Below, piece by piece: positions 1 through 9,221 of a stretch of 64,000 nucleotides of DNA. The notes under the pieces were generated by a model. That model was not told where the DNA came from. It saw only the letters and a list, made by a program, of their open reading frames with translations, and searched no databases. This DNA is from an uncultured Paracoccaceae bacterium (GTDB lineage: Bacteria; Pseudomonadota; Alphaproteobacteria; Rhodobacterales; Rhodobacteraceae), in contig CANLVD010000002.1 of the NCBI GenBank assembly GCA_947494445.1, forward strand, positions 372,001-436,000. Direction: 5' to 3'. A program made the position numbers and the translations under genes. Every line of letters starts with the position of its first letter. The first letter of the stretch is position 1.

Positions 1-1
1 C

Positions 2-148
2 ATGGTGACACCGCAGCAGACACTATACTATGGCTCTGTTCAGACGATGCCTTTTGTACGTCCTCATTTCTCGGAGTTGGTCGGTGCGCTCGATTTCGCG
101 ATCAAGGCGGACTACCCGGCTCGTGGGGAATATACCGGAGCTGTCTGA
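2..148 (+). CDS. C-terminal fragment of an unidentified protein, cut by the left edge
   Basis: An open frame enters from the left edge and stops with TGA at 146-148. The visible 48 residues end in ...FAIKADYPARGEYTGAV and read like a normal protein C-terminus. An ATG at position 2 could be a start, but a 48-residue protein is less likely than a truncated longer gene. I do not recognise the family. A strong terminator about 170 bases downstream points the same way and may serve this gene. Confidence 0.4.
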   Translation: MVTPQQTLYYGSVQTMPFVRPHFSELVGALDFAIKADYPARGEYTGAV

Positions 149-1144
149 AGCCTCGGACGTGATCCAGTTTGCACTCGCCGCTTAGGTAAGGTGGTGCCAA
201 ACCCTGCAATGGTTGGAAAATGTTTCCGAGCACAAACAGGGTCGGGTTTTCATGTCCCAGGTGAGTTCAAAGTCCCTCAATTGAGATGCCCAGGGGATCG
301 CGAAAGTATCGCTGAAAAGAGAAGAAGCCCGCGCAACATGCGCGGGCTTCTTTTTGGTCACTCCGAACGCCCTGTGGGGGCAGATTTGGCGTTTGGTGTT
401 TCCAATTACCGTGTCGATAGAACTAAACACTTCCTGTCGACAAATCCTTAATGCCGGTCAATCAAGTGGTTAAAATGCTCCGAATTGGGCAAGTTAACCA
501 CAATCACTCTAAACCCCTCTTCTAAAGGATAGGGATTGGCGGGTTTTCGGGGTCGAACTGGGCAACTCTGCGCCAACTAAACGCGATTCTCCCGGAAAAG
601 TTGATGCGACTTTCAGGGATTCGCAGCAGCGACTGTGACGGGCGATTAACGTGTTCAGCCTTTTTATACAGGACTTGCTCGGCATCGGTGGGATCTTAAG
701 GTGGAAAGCAGACGACATTCTATGTCCAGATGGCACTTTGGACGTGTCCGGTGGAGCGCTCTCCAGACACAAGGCCCAAACGCAACTTCTGATCCTGTCA
801 AAACAGATCCTGAATGTGTTTGCAGTGGCAACACTTGTTAATCAGAGATTACTGCCTGCCCCAAGTTGCATCAGAAATGGTCATTTTTGCTGCTGTTTTA
901 TGCATTGCCGCCCTGAGCACTCGCATAACTGCCTAAAATCTAGCACTTCGGCGGGAATCGCTCTCATGGTGGCGCTGCCGGATACGGCTTGAGTGCCGCG
1001 CGGGGGGCGATCCTGGCAGATACGATCCCTCCACGCGGCTGCAACATCACTGCTGCGTAGCCTTGATATCAAATCGGGGTCACCGGTGAAAGTTTGGGAA
1101 AGACCATTCTGCGCCGGGCAGCGTCCAACAGGGAAACTCTACCC
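149..1144. other. About 1 kb with no convincing gene
   Basis: Apart from the terminator at 322-355 I see no convincing gene here. Short open frames exist on both strands but lack ribosome binding sites, have no recognisable motifs and overlap one another. The last 100-200 bases before 1145 must hold the promoter and leader of urtA. The rest may be decayed coding DNA or may encode a small RNA ending at the terminator. Confidence 0.5.
322..355 (+). terminator. Strong rho-independent terminator
   Basis: A perfect 13-bp stem (322-334 pairing with 340-352) has a 5-base loop and runs into TTTTT at 351-355. The stem is GC-rich in its middle. The T run lies only on the + strand side, so it ends a rightward transcript: either the left-edge gene or an unrecognised small RNA between 149 and 321. 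Confidence 0.8.
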
Positions 1145-2434
1145 ATGAAACTGACCACGAAATTCTCAGCCCTTGCTGCCGCAGCGCTTGTGACCACAAG
1201 CTCCGCTGCCATTGCGCAAAGCTGTGCCGAGCCGATCAAGGTGGGTGTTCTGCACTCGCTGTCCGGCACCATGGCAATCTCCGAGACCACATTGAAAGAC
1301 ACGATGCTGATGCTGATCGAGCAGCAGAACGCCAAGGGCGGCCTTCTTGGCTGCGAGCTTGAAGCCGTCGTTGTCGATCCTGCGTCCGACTGGCCGCTTT
1401 TCGCTGAGAAAGCCCGCGAGTTGCTGACCGTGCATGAGGTTGACGTGATCTTCGGCAACTGGACATCCGTCTCACGCAAATCCGTGCTGCCGGTGATCGA
1501 GGAACTCAATGGCCTGCTGTTCTATCCGGTTCAGTATGAGGGCGAGGAAAGCTCGAAGAACGTTTTCTACACAGGTGCGGCCCCGAACCAGCAGGCGATC
1601 CCTGCGGTTGATTATTTTCTCGAAGAACTGGGCGTTGAGAAATTCGCGCTTCTGGGAACTGACTATGTCTACCCGCGCACGACCAACAACATCCTTGAGC
1701 AGTATCTTCAGGACAACGGCATCGCGGCAGACGATATCTTCGTGAACTACACGCCTTTCGGTCATTCTGACTGGGCAACGATTGTGGCTGATGTTGTCGC
1801 CCTTGGCGAAGACGGCAAGCAGGTCGGCGTGATCTCGACTATCAACGGCGATGCGAACATCGGCTTCTACAAGGAACTGGCGGCAGCAGGCATTTCGGCC
1901 GACGACATTCCGGTGGTTGCCTTCTCCGTAGGTGAGGAAGAGCTGTCCGGTCTGGACACATCCAACCTCGTCGGTCATCTGGCGGCCTGGAACTACTTCC
2001 AGTCAGCGGAAACCGAGGCCAACACCGACTTTATCGCGGCCTGGAAAGACTTCGCAGGCGCCGAGCGTGTGACCAACGATCCGATGGAAGCGCATTACAT
2101 CGGCTTCAACATGTGGGTGAACGCAGCAACAGCGGCTGAAACCACGGATGTCGATGCGGTTCGCGCGGCCATGTATGGGCAGGAATTCCCCAACCTGACC
2201 GGTGGCACAGCCGTCATGCTGCCCAACCATCATCTCGCCAAGCCGGTTCTGATCGGTGAGATCACGGAAGATGGCCAGTTCGACATCATCAGCCAGACCA
2301 AAGAGGTCAATGGCGATGCTTGGACAGACTTCCTGCCAGAAAGCGCTGTCCTGACGTCCGATTGGAAAGATCTGGGCTGCGGTATGTACAACACTGAAAC
2401 CAAGACCTGCGTTCAGTTGACCTCGAACTACTGA
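1145..2434 (+). CDS. urtA: Urea-type ABC transporter substrate-binding protein UrtA (first copy)
   Basis: This is the periplasmic binding protein that would deliver urea or a similar short amide to the UrtBC permease. The 429-residue product starts with a Sec signal peptide (MKLTTKFSALAAAALVTTSS, cleaved near AIAQ-S), followed by the UrtA hallmarks VGVLHSLSGTMAISE, DPASDWPLFAEKARELL and a FYPVQYEGEE segment. A start at 1094 is open, but the ATG at 1145 places the signal peptide correctly and has a GGGAAA-type ribosome site. Cysteines occur near the mature N-terminus and the C-terminus, so disulfides are possible. It opens the urtABCDE operon. No urease or urea amidolyase gene is in this window, so the substrate is inferred from the family only. 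Confidence 0.9.
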   Translation: MKLTTKFSALAAAALVTTSSAAIAQSCAEPIKVGVLHSLSGTMAISETTLKDTMLMLIEQQNAKGGLLGCELEAVVVDPASDWPLFAEKARELLTVHEVDVIFGNWTSVSRKSVLPVIEELNGLLFYPVQYEGEESSKNVFYTGAAPNQQAIPAVDYFLEELGVEKFALLGTDYVYPRTTNNILEQYLQDNGIAADDIFVNYTPFGHSDWATIVADVVALGEDGKQVGVISTINGDANIGFYKELAAAGISADDIPVVAFSVGEEELSGLDTSNLVGHLAAWNYFQSAETEANTDFIAAWKDFAGAERVTNDPMEAHYIGFNMWVNAATAAETTDVDAVRAAMYGQEFPNLTGGTAVMLPNHHLAKPVLIGEITEDGQFDIISQTKEVNGDAWTDFLPESAVLTSDWKDLGCGMYNTETKTCVQLTSNY

Positions 2435-2513
2435 TGCGGTCCTGACCCTCGGGCGCGGGCTGAGACCTGCGCCCGATCCATGTAGATTTCCCAATCCGCG
2501 AAAGACGAGAAAC

Positions 2514-4466
2514 ATGCACGCGATCCGCGAAGCTGTCCTGTTGCTGTCCCTGCTGTGTCTGAGCGTAATGCCCGCTTACGCGCAGTCCGATGCCCCTCTT
2601 CAGACCATATTGCAGACCCATGCCGATGAAGTGGCCAAGCCCGGGCGGCGGTCCGTGTCTGTGGTGCTGGATGACCTTGATGCCTCGGGCCTGCCCAATG
2701 TGTTGCCGTTTCTTGAAGCATGGCAGGAAAAGCGGATCTGGCAACGTGAGGCGGATGGGGTGTTCTTCCTTGCCGAGGAAGACGACGATGATCTGAACCT
2801 GCGCGATATCGATACCGGAGCCGAAGACACCGCCCTGAAGGATGGATTTTCGCAGGTCAAGCCCAACGGTGGCGTACGGCGCGTGATTGCAACGGCACTT
2901 GTGAAATTCCAGTTGACCGACCCGGATCTGGACCGCCGCAGCACGGCGGTGGCCGCAATTGCCCGCAGACCCGATGCCAACCAGCTTGAACCGCTTCTGG
3001 CCTCGGTCGATCGCGAAGTGGATGCAGCACTGAAAGCACGCAAGGTGCAATTGGCCAATTTCCTGTCCGCCCGGTTTGCCGACAGCACAGAGGACCGGAT
3101 CGCGGCGATTGAAAGCCTGTCCTCGGATACATCAATCGAAGCGCGCGCAGTGCTGAACCAGATCCTTGAAACGACATCAGGTGTGGCTGCAGAACGACCT
3201 GATGTGAACATCGCACGCATTCTGACGCCGGGCACGGACCTGAGTGTGGCAGATGCATATGCGCAGTTGGTCGACGCCGAGCTTGCGCCTGCTGCAACGC
3301 CCTCGACTGTGATCCGGGCGGCGTTGGAGGCCAATATCACAAATGGTTCCGTGGCAGGCATCCCGACGGCAGAGCTGGACAATGACGCTGCTCGGGAACG
3401 GGCTTATGCCGCTTTGGCCACTGACGGTCTGGTGCCGCCACTTGTGACCAGTTCTGAACAGTCAAAAGCGGCAGACGCCGCTGTTTTCTATGAGGCTTAC
3501 AAGGAGAAGGATGCTGCGATCACGGATGTTGCCGCGCGTGTTCTGGAAGAGGTCGAAGCACGTGTTGCCTTCGCTCAAACCGTCGATCTGGGGCTGGATG
3601 CGCTGTCGCTTGCCTCGATCTATTTTCTGGCAGCCATCGGTTTGGCCATCACATTTGGGGTCATGGGCGTGATCAACATGGCCCATGGCGAGTTCATCAT
3701 GATGGGGGCCTATACGGGCTATGTGATTCAGCTTTTCGTCCCGGACTATACCCTGTCAATTCTGATCGCCCTGCCCACCGCCTTTGCCATAACCTTTGCC
3801 GCAGGTGTGACGATGGAACGGCTGGTAATCCGTCATCTGTATCACCGCCCGCTTGAGACGCTTCTGGCCACTTTCGGCATCTCGATCGCGCTGCAGCAAC
3901 TGGCCAAGAACATATTCGGCACGCAGGCGCGCCCGCTGACTTCACCTGCCTGGCTGGACGGGGCCTGGGTAATCTCGGACGTGATCCAGATCAGCTATAT
4001 CCGCATTGCGATTTTCGTCCTTGCGCTGATCTTTCTGGTGCTGATCCTTTACGTCCTGAAACGCACCCGGCTGGGGCTGGAGGTACGCGCGGTCACCCAG
4101 AACCCCGGGATGGCGGCATCGATGGGGATCAATCCCGACAAGATCAACATGCTGACTTTCGGGCTGGGCTCGGGCATCGCCGGGATCGCGGGTGTGGCCA
4201 TCGGGCTTTATGCCAAGGTAACGTCCGAAATGGGTGCCGATTATATTGTCCAAAGCTTCATGACCGTGGTTGTGGGCGGGGTTGGCAATGTCTGGGGAAC
4301 ACTGGCTGGCGCATCACTCATCGGGTTCCTGCAAAAGGGGATCGAATGGTTCAATCCGTCCAACACGCTGGCGGCGCAGACCTATATGGTTCTCTTTATC
4401 ATCCTCTTCATTCAATTCCGTCCCAAGGGCATTGTCGCCCTCAAGGGCCGGGCAGCGGCGGACTGA
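2514..4466 (+). CDS. urtB: Urea ABC transporter permease UrtB with long N-terminal periplasmic extension
   Basis: This is one of the two membrane subunits of the Urt transporter. The 650-residue protein has a signal peptide (cleaved near AYAQ-S), about 330 residues of helical, alanine/leucine-rich repeat-like sequence, then a LivH-type permease domain beginning near residue 360 with ITFGVMGVINMAHGEFIMMG. The second UrtB in this window (34594-35520) has only the permease part, 308 residues. The extension is known in many proteobacterial UrtB proteins and its role is unclear; docking of the binding protein is a guess. It lies 79 bases after urtA and 3 bases before urtC. Confidence 0.9.
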   Translation: MHAIREAVLLLSLLCLSVMPAYAQSDAPLQTILQTHADEVAKPGRRSVSVVLDDLDASGLPNVLPFLEAWQEKRIWQREADGVFFLAEEDDDDLNLRDIDTGAEDTALKDGFSQVKPNGGVRRVIATALVKFQLTDPDLDRRSTAVAAIARRPDANQLEPLLASVDREVDAALKARKVQLANFLSARFADSTEDRIAAIESLSSDTSIEARAVLNQILETTSGVAAERPDVNIARILTPGTDLSVADAYAQLVDAELAPAATPSTVIRAALEANITNGSVAGIPTAELDNDAARERAYAALATDGLVPPLVTSSEQSKAADAAVFYEAYKEKDAAITDVAARVLEEVEARVAFAQTVDLGLDALSLASIYFLAAIGLAITFGVMGVINMAHGEFIMMGAYTGYVIQLFVPDYTLSILIALPTAFAITFAAGVTMERLVIRHLYHRPLETLLATFGISIALQQLAKNIFGTQARPLTSPAWLDGAWVISDVIQISYIRIAIFVLALIFLVLILYVLKRTRLGLEVRAVTQNPGMAASMGINPDKINMLTFGLGSGIAGIAGVAIGLYAKVTSEMGADYIVQSFMTVVVGGVGNVWGTLAGASLIGFLQKGIEWFNPSNTLAAQTYMVLFIILFIQFRPKGIVALKGRAAAD

Positions 4467-4469
4467 GCC

Positions 4470-5636
4470 ATGCATAAATCCTTCATCTTTCACAATCCGT
4501 CTGTTCTGTGGTTCCTGCTGGCGCTCGCGCTTTTCACCATGGCTGTCACAGTACTGTCCGAGGCGTTTGGTGTGGGGCTTGTCTCAACCTCTTTCGTCAA
4601 GACACTGGGCAAGACACTTTGTCTGTGCCTGATCGCCATCGCGATGGACGTGGTCTGGGGTTATTGCGGCATCCTGAGCCTTGGCCATTTCGCCTTTTTC
4701 GGGACCGGCGGCTATGCCATCGGCATGTGGCTGATGTATGCCCGCACCGAAGGCATCGTGGCCGCCAGCCTTGAAGGGCAGGCCATCCCGCCAACCCCGC
4801 AGGAAATTTCGGACGCGATTGGCACGCAGATTTTCGGGGTTGTCGGAAGTTCGGAGTTTCCCGCGATCTGGGCTTTTGCCGACAGTCTGGTGTTGCAACT
4901 TCTGATGGTCGTGCTGGTGCCGGGATTGCTGGCACTGGTCTTCGGCTGGCTCGCCTTCCGCAGCCGGGTCACGGGCGTCTACCTGTCGATCCTGACGCAA
5001 GCCATGACGCTGGCGCTGTCGCTTTACCTGTTTCAAAACGACAGCGGGTTGCGCGGCAACAACGGGTTGTCAGGCTTGCAAAACATTCCAGGCTTTGAGG
5101 ATACGTCGCAAGCCACGATCTCCATGGTGTTCTTCCTGGTCTCGGCCATCGCTCTTGCGGCAGGCTATGTGCTTTTTGCCTGGGTCATGTCGGGCAAGAT
5201 GGGCAGCGTGGTCCAAGGCATTCGCGATAACGAGGCACGGGTGCGATTCCTCGGCTACCACGTTGAAAGCTACAAGCTGTTTGTCTTCACGCTGACGGCT
5301 GTGATCGCGGGCATTGCCGGTGCGCTTTACTATCCGCAAGCGGGCATCATCAATCCCGCAGAAATAGCTCCCATCGCCTCGATCTATCTGGCGGTCTGGG
5401 TTGCCATCGGCGGGCGGGGGCGGCTTTATGGCGCCGTGATCGGTGCCGCTTTTGTGTCGCTTCTATCGAGTTGGTTCACGGGCGGCGGCGCGCCTGCAAT
5501 CAACCTTGGCTTTTACACGATCCAGTGGACCGACTGGTGGCTGGTATTGCTGGGAGTCTCCTTTGTCTGTGTGACGCTATTCTTCCCCAAGGGCATAGGG
5601 GGCCTTTTTGATTATCTGGTCAGGAAACCGTCATGA
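4470..5636 (+). CDS. urtC: Urea ABC transporter permease UrtC
   Basis: This is the LivM-type second membrane subunit, 388 residues with about ten hydrophobic segments. The conserved stretch WGYCGILSLGHFAFFGTGGY near residue 65 is typical of UrtC/LivM, as is the late EAA-like loop around QGIRDNEARVRFLGY. It starts 3 bases after urtB and its stop overlaps the urtD start (ATGA), so the genes are translationally coupled. Confidence 0.92.
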   Translation: MHKSFIFHNPSVLWFLLALALFTMAVTVLSEAFGVGLVSTSFVKTLGKTLCLCLIAIAMDVVWGYCGILSLGHFAFFGTGGYAIGMWLMYARTEGIVAASLEGQAIPPTPQEISDAIGTQIFGVVGSSEFPAIWAFADSLVLQLLMVVLVPGLLALVFGWLAFRSRVTGVYLSILTQAMTLALSLYLFQNDSGLRGNNGLSGLQNIPGFEDTSQATISMVFFLVSAIALAAGYVLFAWVMSGKMGSVVQGIRDNEARVRFLGYHVESYKLFVFTLTAVIAGIAGALYYPQAGIINPAEIAPIASIYLAVWVAIGGRGRLYGAVIGAAFVSLLSSWFTGGGAPAINLGFYTIQWTDWWLVLLGVSFVCVTLFFPKGIGGLFDYLVRKPS

Positions 5637-6382
5637 GCACGCTTCTTGAAGTCTCGGGTGTCTCTGTCACATTCGACGGGTTTCGCGCCATCAACAACCT
5701 GTCGATCCAGATTGCGGAGCCCGAGTTGCGCGCTGTGATCGGCCCCAATGGGGCAGGCAAGACGACCTTCATGGACATCGTGACTGGCAAGACACGGCCG
5801 GATGAGGGACAGGTCGTCTGGGGCGAGAAGAACATCTCGCTTCTGGGCATGTCGGAAAGCCAGATCGCCAACGCGGGCATCGGGCGGAAGTTTCAGAAAC
5901 CCACAGTGTTCGAGGATCAGAGCGTGCGTCAAAACCTGGCCATGGCGCTGAAAAACCCGCGCGGGCCGTTCTCGGTGCTGCGCCACCGCAAGACCGCTGA
6001 CGGCGCGGCCAAGATCGAGGCGATAGCCGATGAGATCGGTCTGACAGATCACCTGACGCGCTCAGCCGGCGAGTTGAGCCATGGACAGAAACAATGGCTT
6101 GAAATCGGGATGCTGCTGGCTCAGGACCCGCGCCTTCTGCTGGTTGATGAGCCTGCCGCTGGAATGACCGCGCAAGAACGCGAGAAGACCACGGATATCT
6201 TGAAACGTGCAGCCGAGACGCGGGCAGTTGTGGTAGTGGAGCATGACATGGAATTTGTTCGCCGACTTGAGTGCAAGGTCACTGTGCTGCACGAGGGGTC
6301 GGTGCTGGCCGAGGGCAGTCTTGACCATGTGACCAAGGACCAGTCGGTGATCGATGTTTATCTGGGGCGGTCCGATGCTTGA
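5633..6382 (+). CDS. urtD: Urea ABC transporter ATP-binding protein UrtD
   Basis: This is the first of two cytoplasmic ATPases of the transporter, 249 residues. Walker A is GPNGAGKTT. The signature is the LSHGQKQWLEIGMLL form typical of UrtD/LivG. Walker B is LLLVDEPAAGM, followed by the H-loop VVVEHDMEFV. It overlaps urtC by four bases and urtE by eight. Confidence 0.93.
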   Translation: MSTLLEVSGVSVTFDGFRAINNLSIQIAEPELRAVIGPNGAGKTTFMDIVTGKTRPDEGQVVWGEKNISLLGMSESQIANAGIGRKFQKPTVFEDQSVRQNLAMALKNPRGPFSVLRHRKTADGAAKIEAIADEIGLTDHLTRSAGELSHGQKQWLEIGMLLAQDPRLLLVDEPAAGMTAQEREKTTDILKRAAETRAVVVVEHDMEFVRRLECKVTVLHEGSVLAEGSLDHVTKDQSVIDVYLGRSDA

Positions 6383-7070
6383 AGTACGCGATCTTGATTT
6401 GAAATACGGCCAGAGCCAGATCCTGCACGCTGTGAGCCTGACAGCACCTGTCGGTCAGGTCACCACGATCATGGGCACCAACGGCGTGGGCAAGACCAGC
6501 CTGCTGAAAGCCATCGCCGGACGGCATCCGATCTCGGGTGGACGGATCAATGTGGATGGCAAGCCGCTGGGCCAATTCTCGGCTGTTCAAGCGGCCATGG
6601 ACGGGATTGCCTATGTACCACAAGGACGCGAGGTTTTCCCGATGATGAATGTGTTGGAAAATTTGGAGACTGGCTTTGCCTGTCTGCCGAAATCCGAACA
6701 CCATGTGCCCGATGAAATCTACGGTCTGTTCCCGGTACTGCGTGACATGTTGCACCGCCGTGGCGGGGATCTGTCCGGCGGCCAGCAACAGCAACTGGCG
6801 ATTGCGCGCGCGCTGATCACACGTCCTAAAGTGCTGCTATTGGACGAGCCGACGGAAGGCATCCAACCCAACATCATCCAGCAGATCGGCGATGCAATTG
6901 TCACTTTGCGCGAAGCGGGCAAGATGGCCATTGTCCTGGTCGAGCAGAACGTCGATTTCGCCCATCGCGTAGGCGATCAGTTCGTGATGATGCGACGCGG
7001 TGAGGTGCAGGCGACCCTCCATAAACCCGAATGCACCAAGGACGATCTGGCGCAGGGCCTGAGCCTTTGA
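6375..7070 (+). CDS. urtE: Urea ABC transporter ATP-binding protein UrtE
   Basis: This is the second ATPase of the transporter, 231 residues, LivF type: Walker A GTNGVGKTS, signature LSGGQQQQLAIARAL, Walker B LLLDEPTEGIQP. The start chosen is the ATG at 6375, which gives the canonical MLEVRDLDLKYG N-terminus and overlaps the urtD stop; an upstream start at 6354 only adds residues read from inside urtD. It ends one base before the stop codon of the convergent TRAP permease gene, leaving no room for a terminator between them. Confidence 0.93.
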   Translation: MLEVRDLDLKYGQSQILHAVSLTAPVGQVTTIMGTNGVGKTSLLKAIAGRHPISGGRINVDGKPLGQFSAVQAAMDGIAYVPQGREVFPMMNVLENLETGFACLPKSEHHVPDEIYGLFPVLRDMLHRRGGDLSGGQQQQLAIARALITRPKVLLLDEPTEGIQPNIIQQIGDAIVTLREAGKMAIVLVEQNVDFAHRVGDQFVMMRRGEVQATLHKPECTKDDLAQGLSL

Positions 7071-7071
7071 T

Positions 7072-8565
7072 CTAGAGCGGGATCAGAAAGAGTGTGATTG
7101 CAGGGAAAAGTACCAATATGACCACGCGGATCAGGTCTGAGCCCACGAAGAACATCACCGCCTTGTAAGTGTCCAGCATCCGCGTGTCGCGATCCATGGC
7201 GTTGATGACGAAAAGGTTCATTCCCACCGGCGGTGTAATCAGCCCGACCTCGACCACGATCAGGACAAGGATGCCGAACCAGATCGCCGTCCGCTCAAGT
7301 GCTATCTGGTCAGCCATGCCCTGCGTCACGCGGATGTCGATGGCCTTTTGCAAGTCGCGCGGAATTTCCGCGCCTGACGCGATCAGCGTATCGATCTGGG
7401 CGCGGATGTCAGGGGCAAGATCTGTGGCCGTTGCAAGTGCTGCGCGCGCGGCCTCATGCTGCATGGCGATCAGATCGACCAGTCCGAAATCCAGCGCCGA
7501 GATGACGGGAAAGAAGATCGGCACGGTCAAAAGGATCATGCTGAGGCTGTCCATCACACAGCCAAGGATCAGATAGAACACAAGGATACAGGCCAGCACC
7601 ATCCACGGGCTGAACCCCTGCCCGACCACGAAGTTCGAGATCTCCTGCGGCACGTTCGATAGCGCCAGAAAGCCGTTGTAGAAGGCCGCGCCCAGGATGA
7701 TGAAGAAAATCATCGCGCTGGATTTGGCTGTGACCGTGAAGCTTTCCATCAGGGTGGAGCGTGTCAGCCCCCCGTTGATCCATGCGATAAGACCAGTGCC
7801 AGCAGCGCCCACAGCAGCACCTTCTGTCGGGGTGAACCAGCCTGCATAAATGCCGCCCACCACGAGCCCGAACACCAGAAGGACGGGCCACACATCAAAC
7901 AGCAGGCGGAACCGTTCGGCCATGGGGATCGCGTCTCTGGTGCCAGCGCTGTCAGGATAAAGTCGAACATAGACCGAGATCGCAAGCACATAGCCAAGGG
8001 CTGCCAGAATGCCCGGGATGAAAGCCGCCAGAAACAGCTTGGCGATGTTCTGCTCGGTCAGGATCGCATAGATCACCAACACCACGGAGGGTGGGATCAG
8101 AATGCCCAACGTGCCGCCCGCGGCCAGTGTGGCGGTGGAAAACCCGCCGGAATACCCATAACGCCGCAACTCTGGCAGGGCTACACGTCCCATTGTGGCA
8201 GCGGTTGCCAAGGAAGATCCGCAGATTGCGCCAAAGCCTGCACAGGCGCCTACTGCGGCCATTGCAACACCGCCGCGCCTGTGGCCAAGAAATCCCTCGG
8301 CTGCCTTGAAAAGTGCTGTCGACATGCCCCCCAAAGTCGCGAAATGTCCCATCAGCAGGAACATCGGCACAATCGTCAGGGAGTAGCTGGAATAGGTCGA
8401 ATAGGTCTCAGACTTCAGGCGTCCAAGGGGGATATTGAAGCTGCCCGTGACCAGATAGATGCCAAACAGACCGGCTAGGAACATCGCCAACCCGATGGGG
8501 ACCCGGATGAAAATCAGGATCAGGAGAGCGGGGAACGACAGAAAGCCAATGGCAAGATCGCTCAA
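7072..8565 (-). CDS. TRAP transporter large permease (DctM family)
   Basis: This is the 497-residue multi-spanning subunit that couples sodium movement to solute uptake in TRAP transporters. Visible DctM features are GICGSSLATAATMGRVALPELRRYGY near the middle-N region and a C-terminal VEVGLITPPVGMNLFVINA. An insertion of about 70 polar residues (including AALATATDLAPDIRAQ) lies before the last helices. The start is a TTG whose TTGA overlaps the stop of the small-permease gene and is preceded by GGAGAC. It is the last gene of the leftward operon. Confidence 0.88.
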   Translation of the reverse strand: MSDLAIGFLSFPALLILIFIRVPIGLAMFLAGLFGIYLVTGSFNIPLGRLKSETYSTYSSYSLTIVPMFLLMGHFATLGGMSTALFKAAEGFLGHRRGGVAMAAVGACAGFGAICGSSLATAATMGRVALPELRRYGYSGGFSTATLAAGGTLGILIPPSVVLVIYAILTEQNIAKLFLAAFIPGILAALGYVLAISVYVRLYPDSAGTRDAIPMAERFRLLFDVWPVLLVFGLVVGGIYAGWFTPTEGAAVGAAGTGLIAWINGGLTRSTLMESFTVTAKSSAMIFFIILGAAFYNGFLALSNVPQEISNFVVGQGFSPWMVLACILVFYLILGCVMDSLSMILLTVPIFFPVISALDFGLVDLIAMQHEAARAALATATDLAPDIRAQIDTLIASGAEIPRDLQKAIDIRVTQGMADQIALERTAIWFGILVLIVVEVGLITPPVGMNLFVINAMDRDTRMLDTYKAVMFFVGSDLIRVVILVLFPAITLFLIPL

Positions 8566-9134
8566 GAGCCTGTCTCCGTCGGATCACTGAGACCACCTGT
8601 CTGCACGTCCTTTACCCGGACAAAAACCATGTAGACACCAACGATGGCGCCGACCCATGCAGCGACAGATGACGCGGCGTAGGACCACCAGATCGGAAAT
8701 TGCAACAGGAAGGTCGTCTCGCCAAAACTGCGTTTGGCCAGCATGCCGCTGGTCAATTGCACGGCAATCAGCACCAGAACAGCGGCAAAAACAACCTCGA
8801 TCCCCAGCCGCAAACAGTTGTTGATGCGCGGCGACAGGCGGGACGTGAAGATATCCACATCCGCATGCCCGCCGGTTAGCTGGCAGATCGGAATGAAAGA
8901 GAATATTGCAAAGGCAACGCCCGCCTCAACCAATTCGAAATCGCCATTGATCGGTCCAATGCCAAGGCCCAGCGCCCAAGCCGACAGATCAGGTGCGACG
9001 CCCGAGATGCTGTGAAGTGCCGTGTTCAGCAAACGTCCGAGGATGGACGCACAGGTCAACAGGATCAGTGCTGTGAGGACCAGACCACCAAGAGCTGCCA
9101 TGACATGGGCCAGACGGTTCATCAGGTGATGCAC
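8562..9134 (-). CDS. TRAP transporter small permease (DctQ family)
   Basis: This 190-residue four-helix membrane protein is the small TRAP subunit that pairs with DctM. It has four hydrophobic segments and a short basic/acidic tail. The GTG at 9134 has a good GGAG seven bases upstream and is preferred over an internal ATG at 9122. It sits between the binding protein and the large permease, the usual TRAP order. Confidence 0.85.
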   Translation of the reverse strand: MHHLMNRLAHVMAALGGLVLTALILLTCASILGRLLNTALHSISGVAPDLSAWALGLGIGPINGDFELVEAGVAFAIFSFIPICQLTGGHADVDIFTSRLSPRINNCLRLGIEVVFAAVLVLIAVQLTSGMLAKRSFGETTFLLQFPIWWSYAASSVAAWVGAIVGVYMVFVRVKDVQTGGLSDPTETGS

Positions 9135-9221
9135 GCCGGTTCTCCGTCCTCAAAGATGTGATGGGGTTGGTCGGGGTGCCGCGCGACGGGTGATCGCCGC
9201 ACGGCAGGTTCTTCAAGCGGT

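Noticed and set aside
509-992. Short frames on both strands in the left intergenic region
   Set aside because: They overlap each other, lack ribosome sites and show no recognisable domain; kept only as unexplained DNA.
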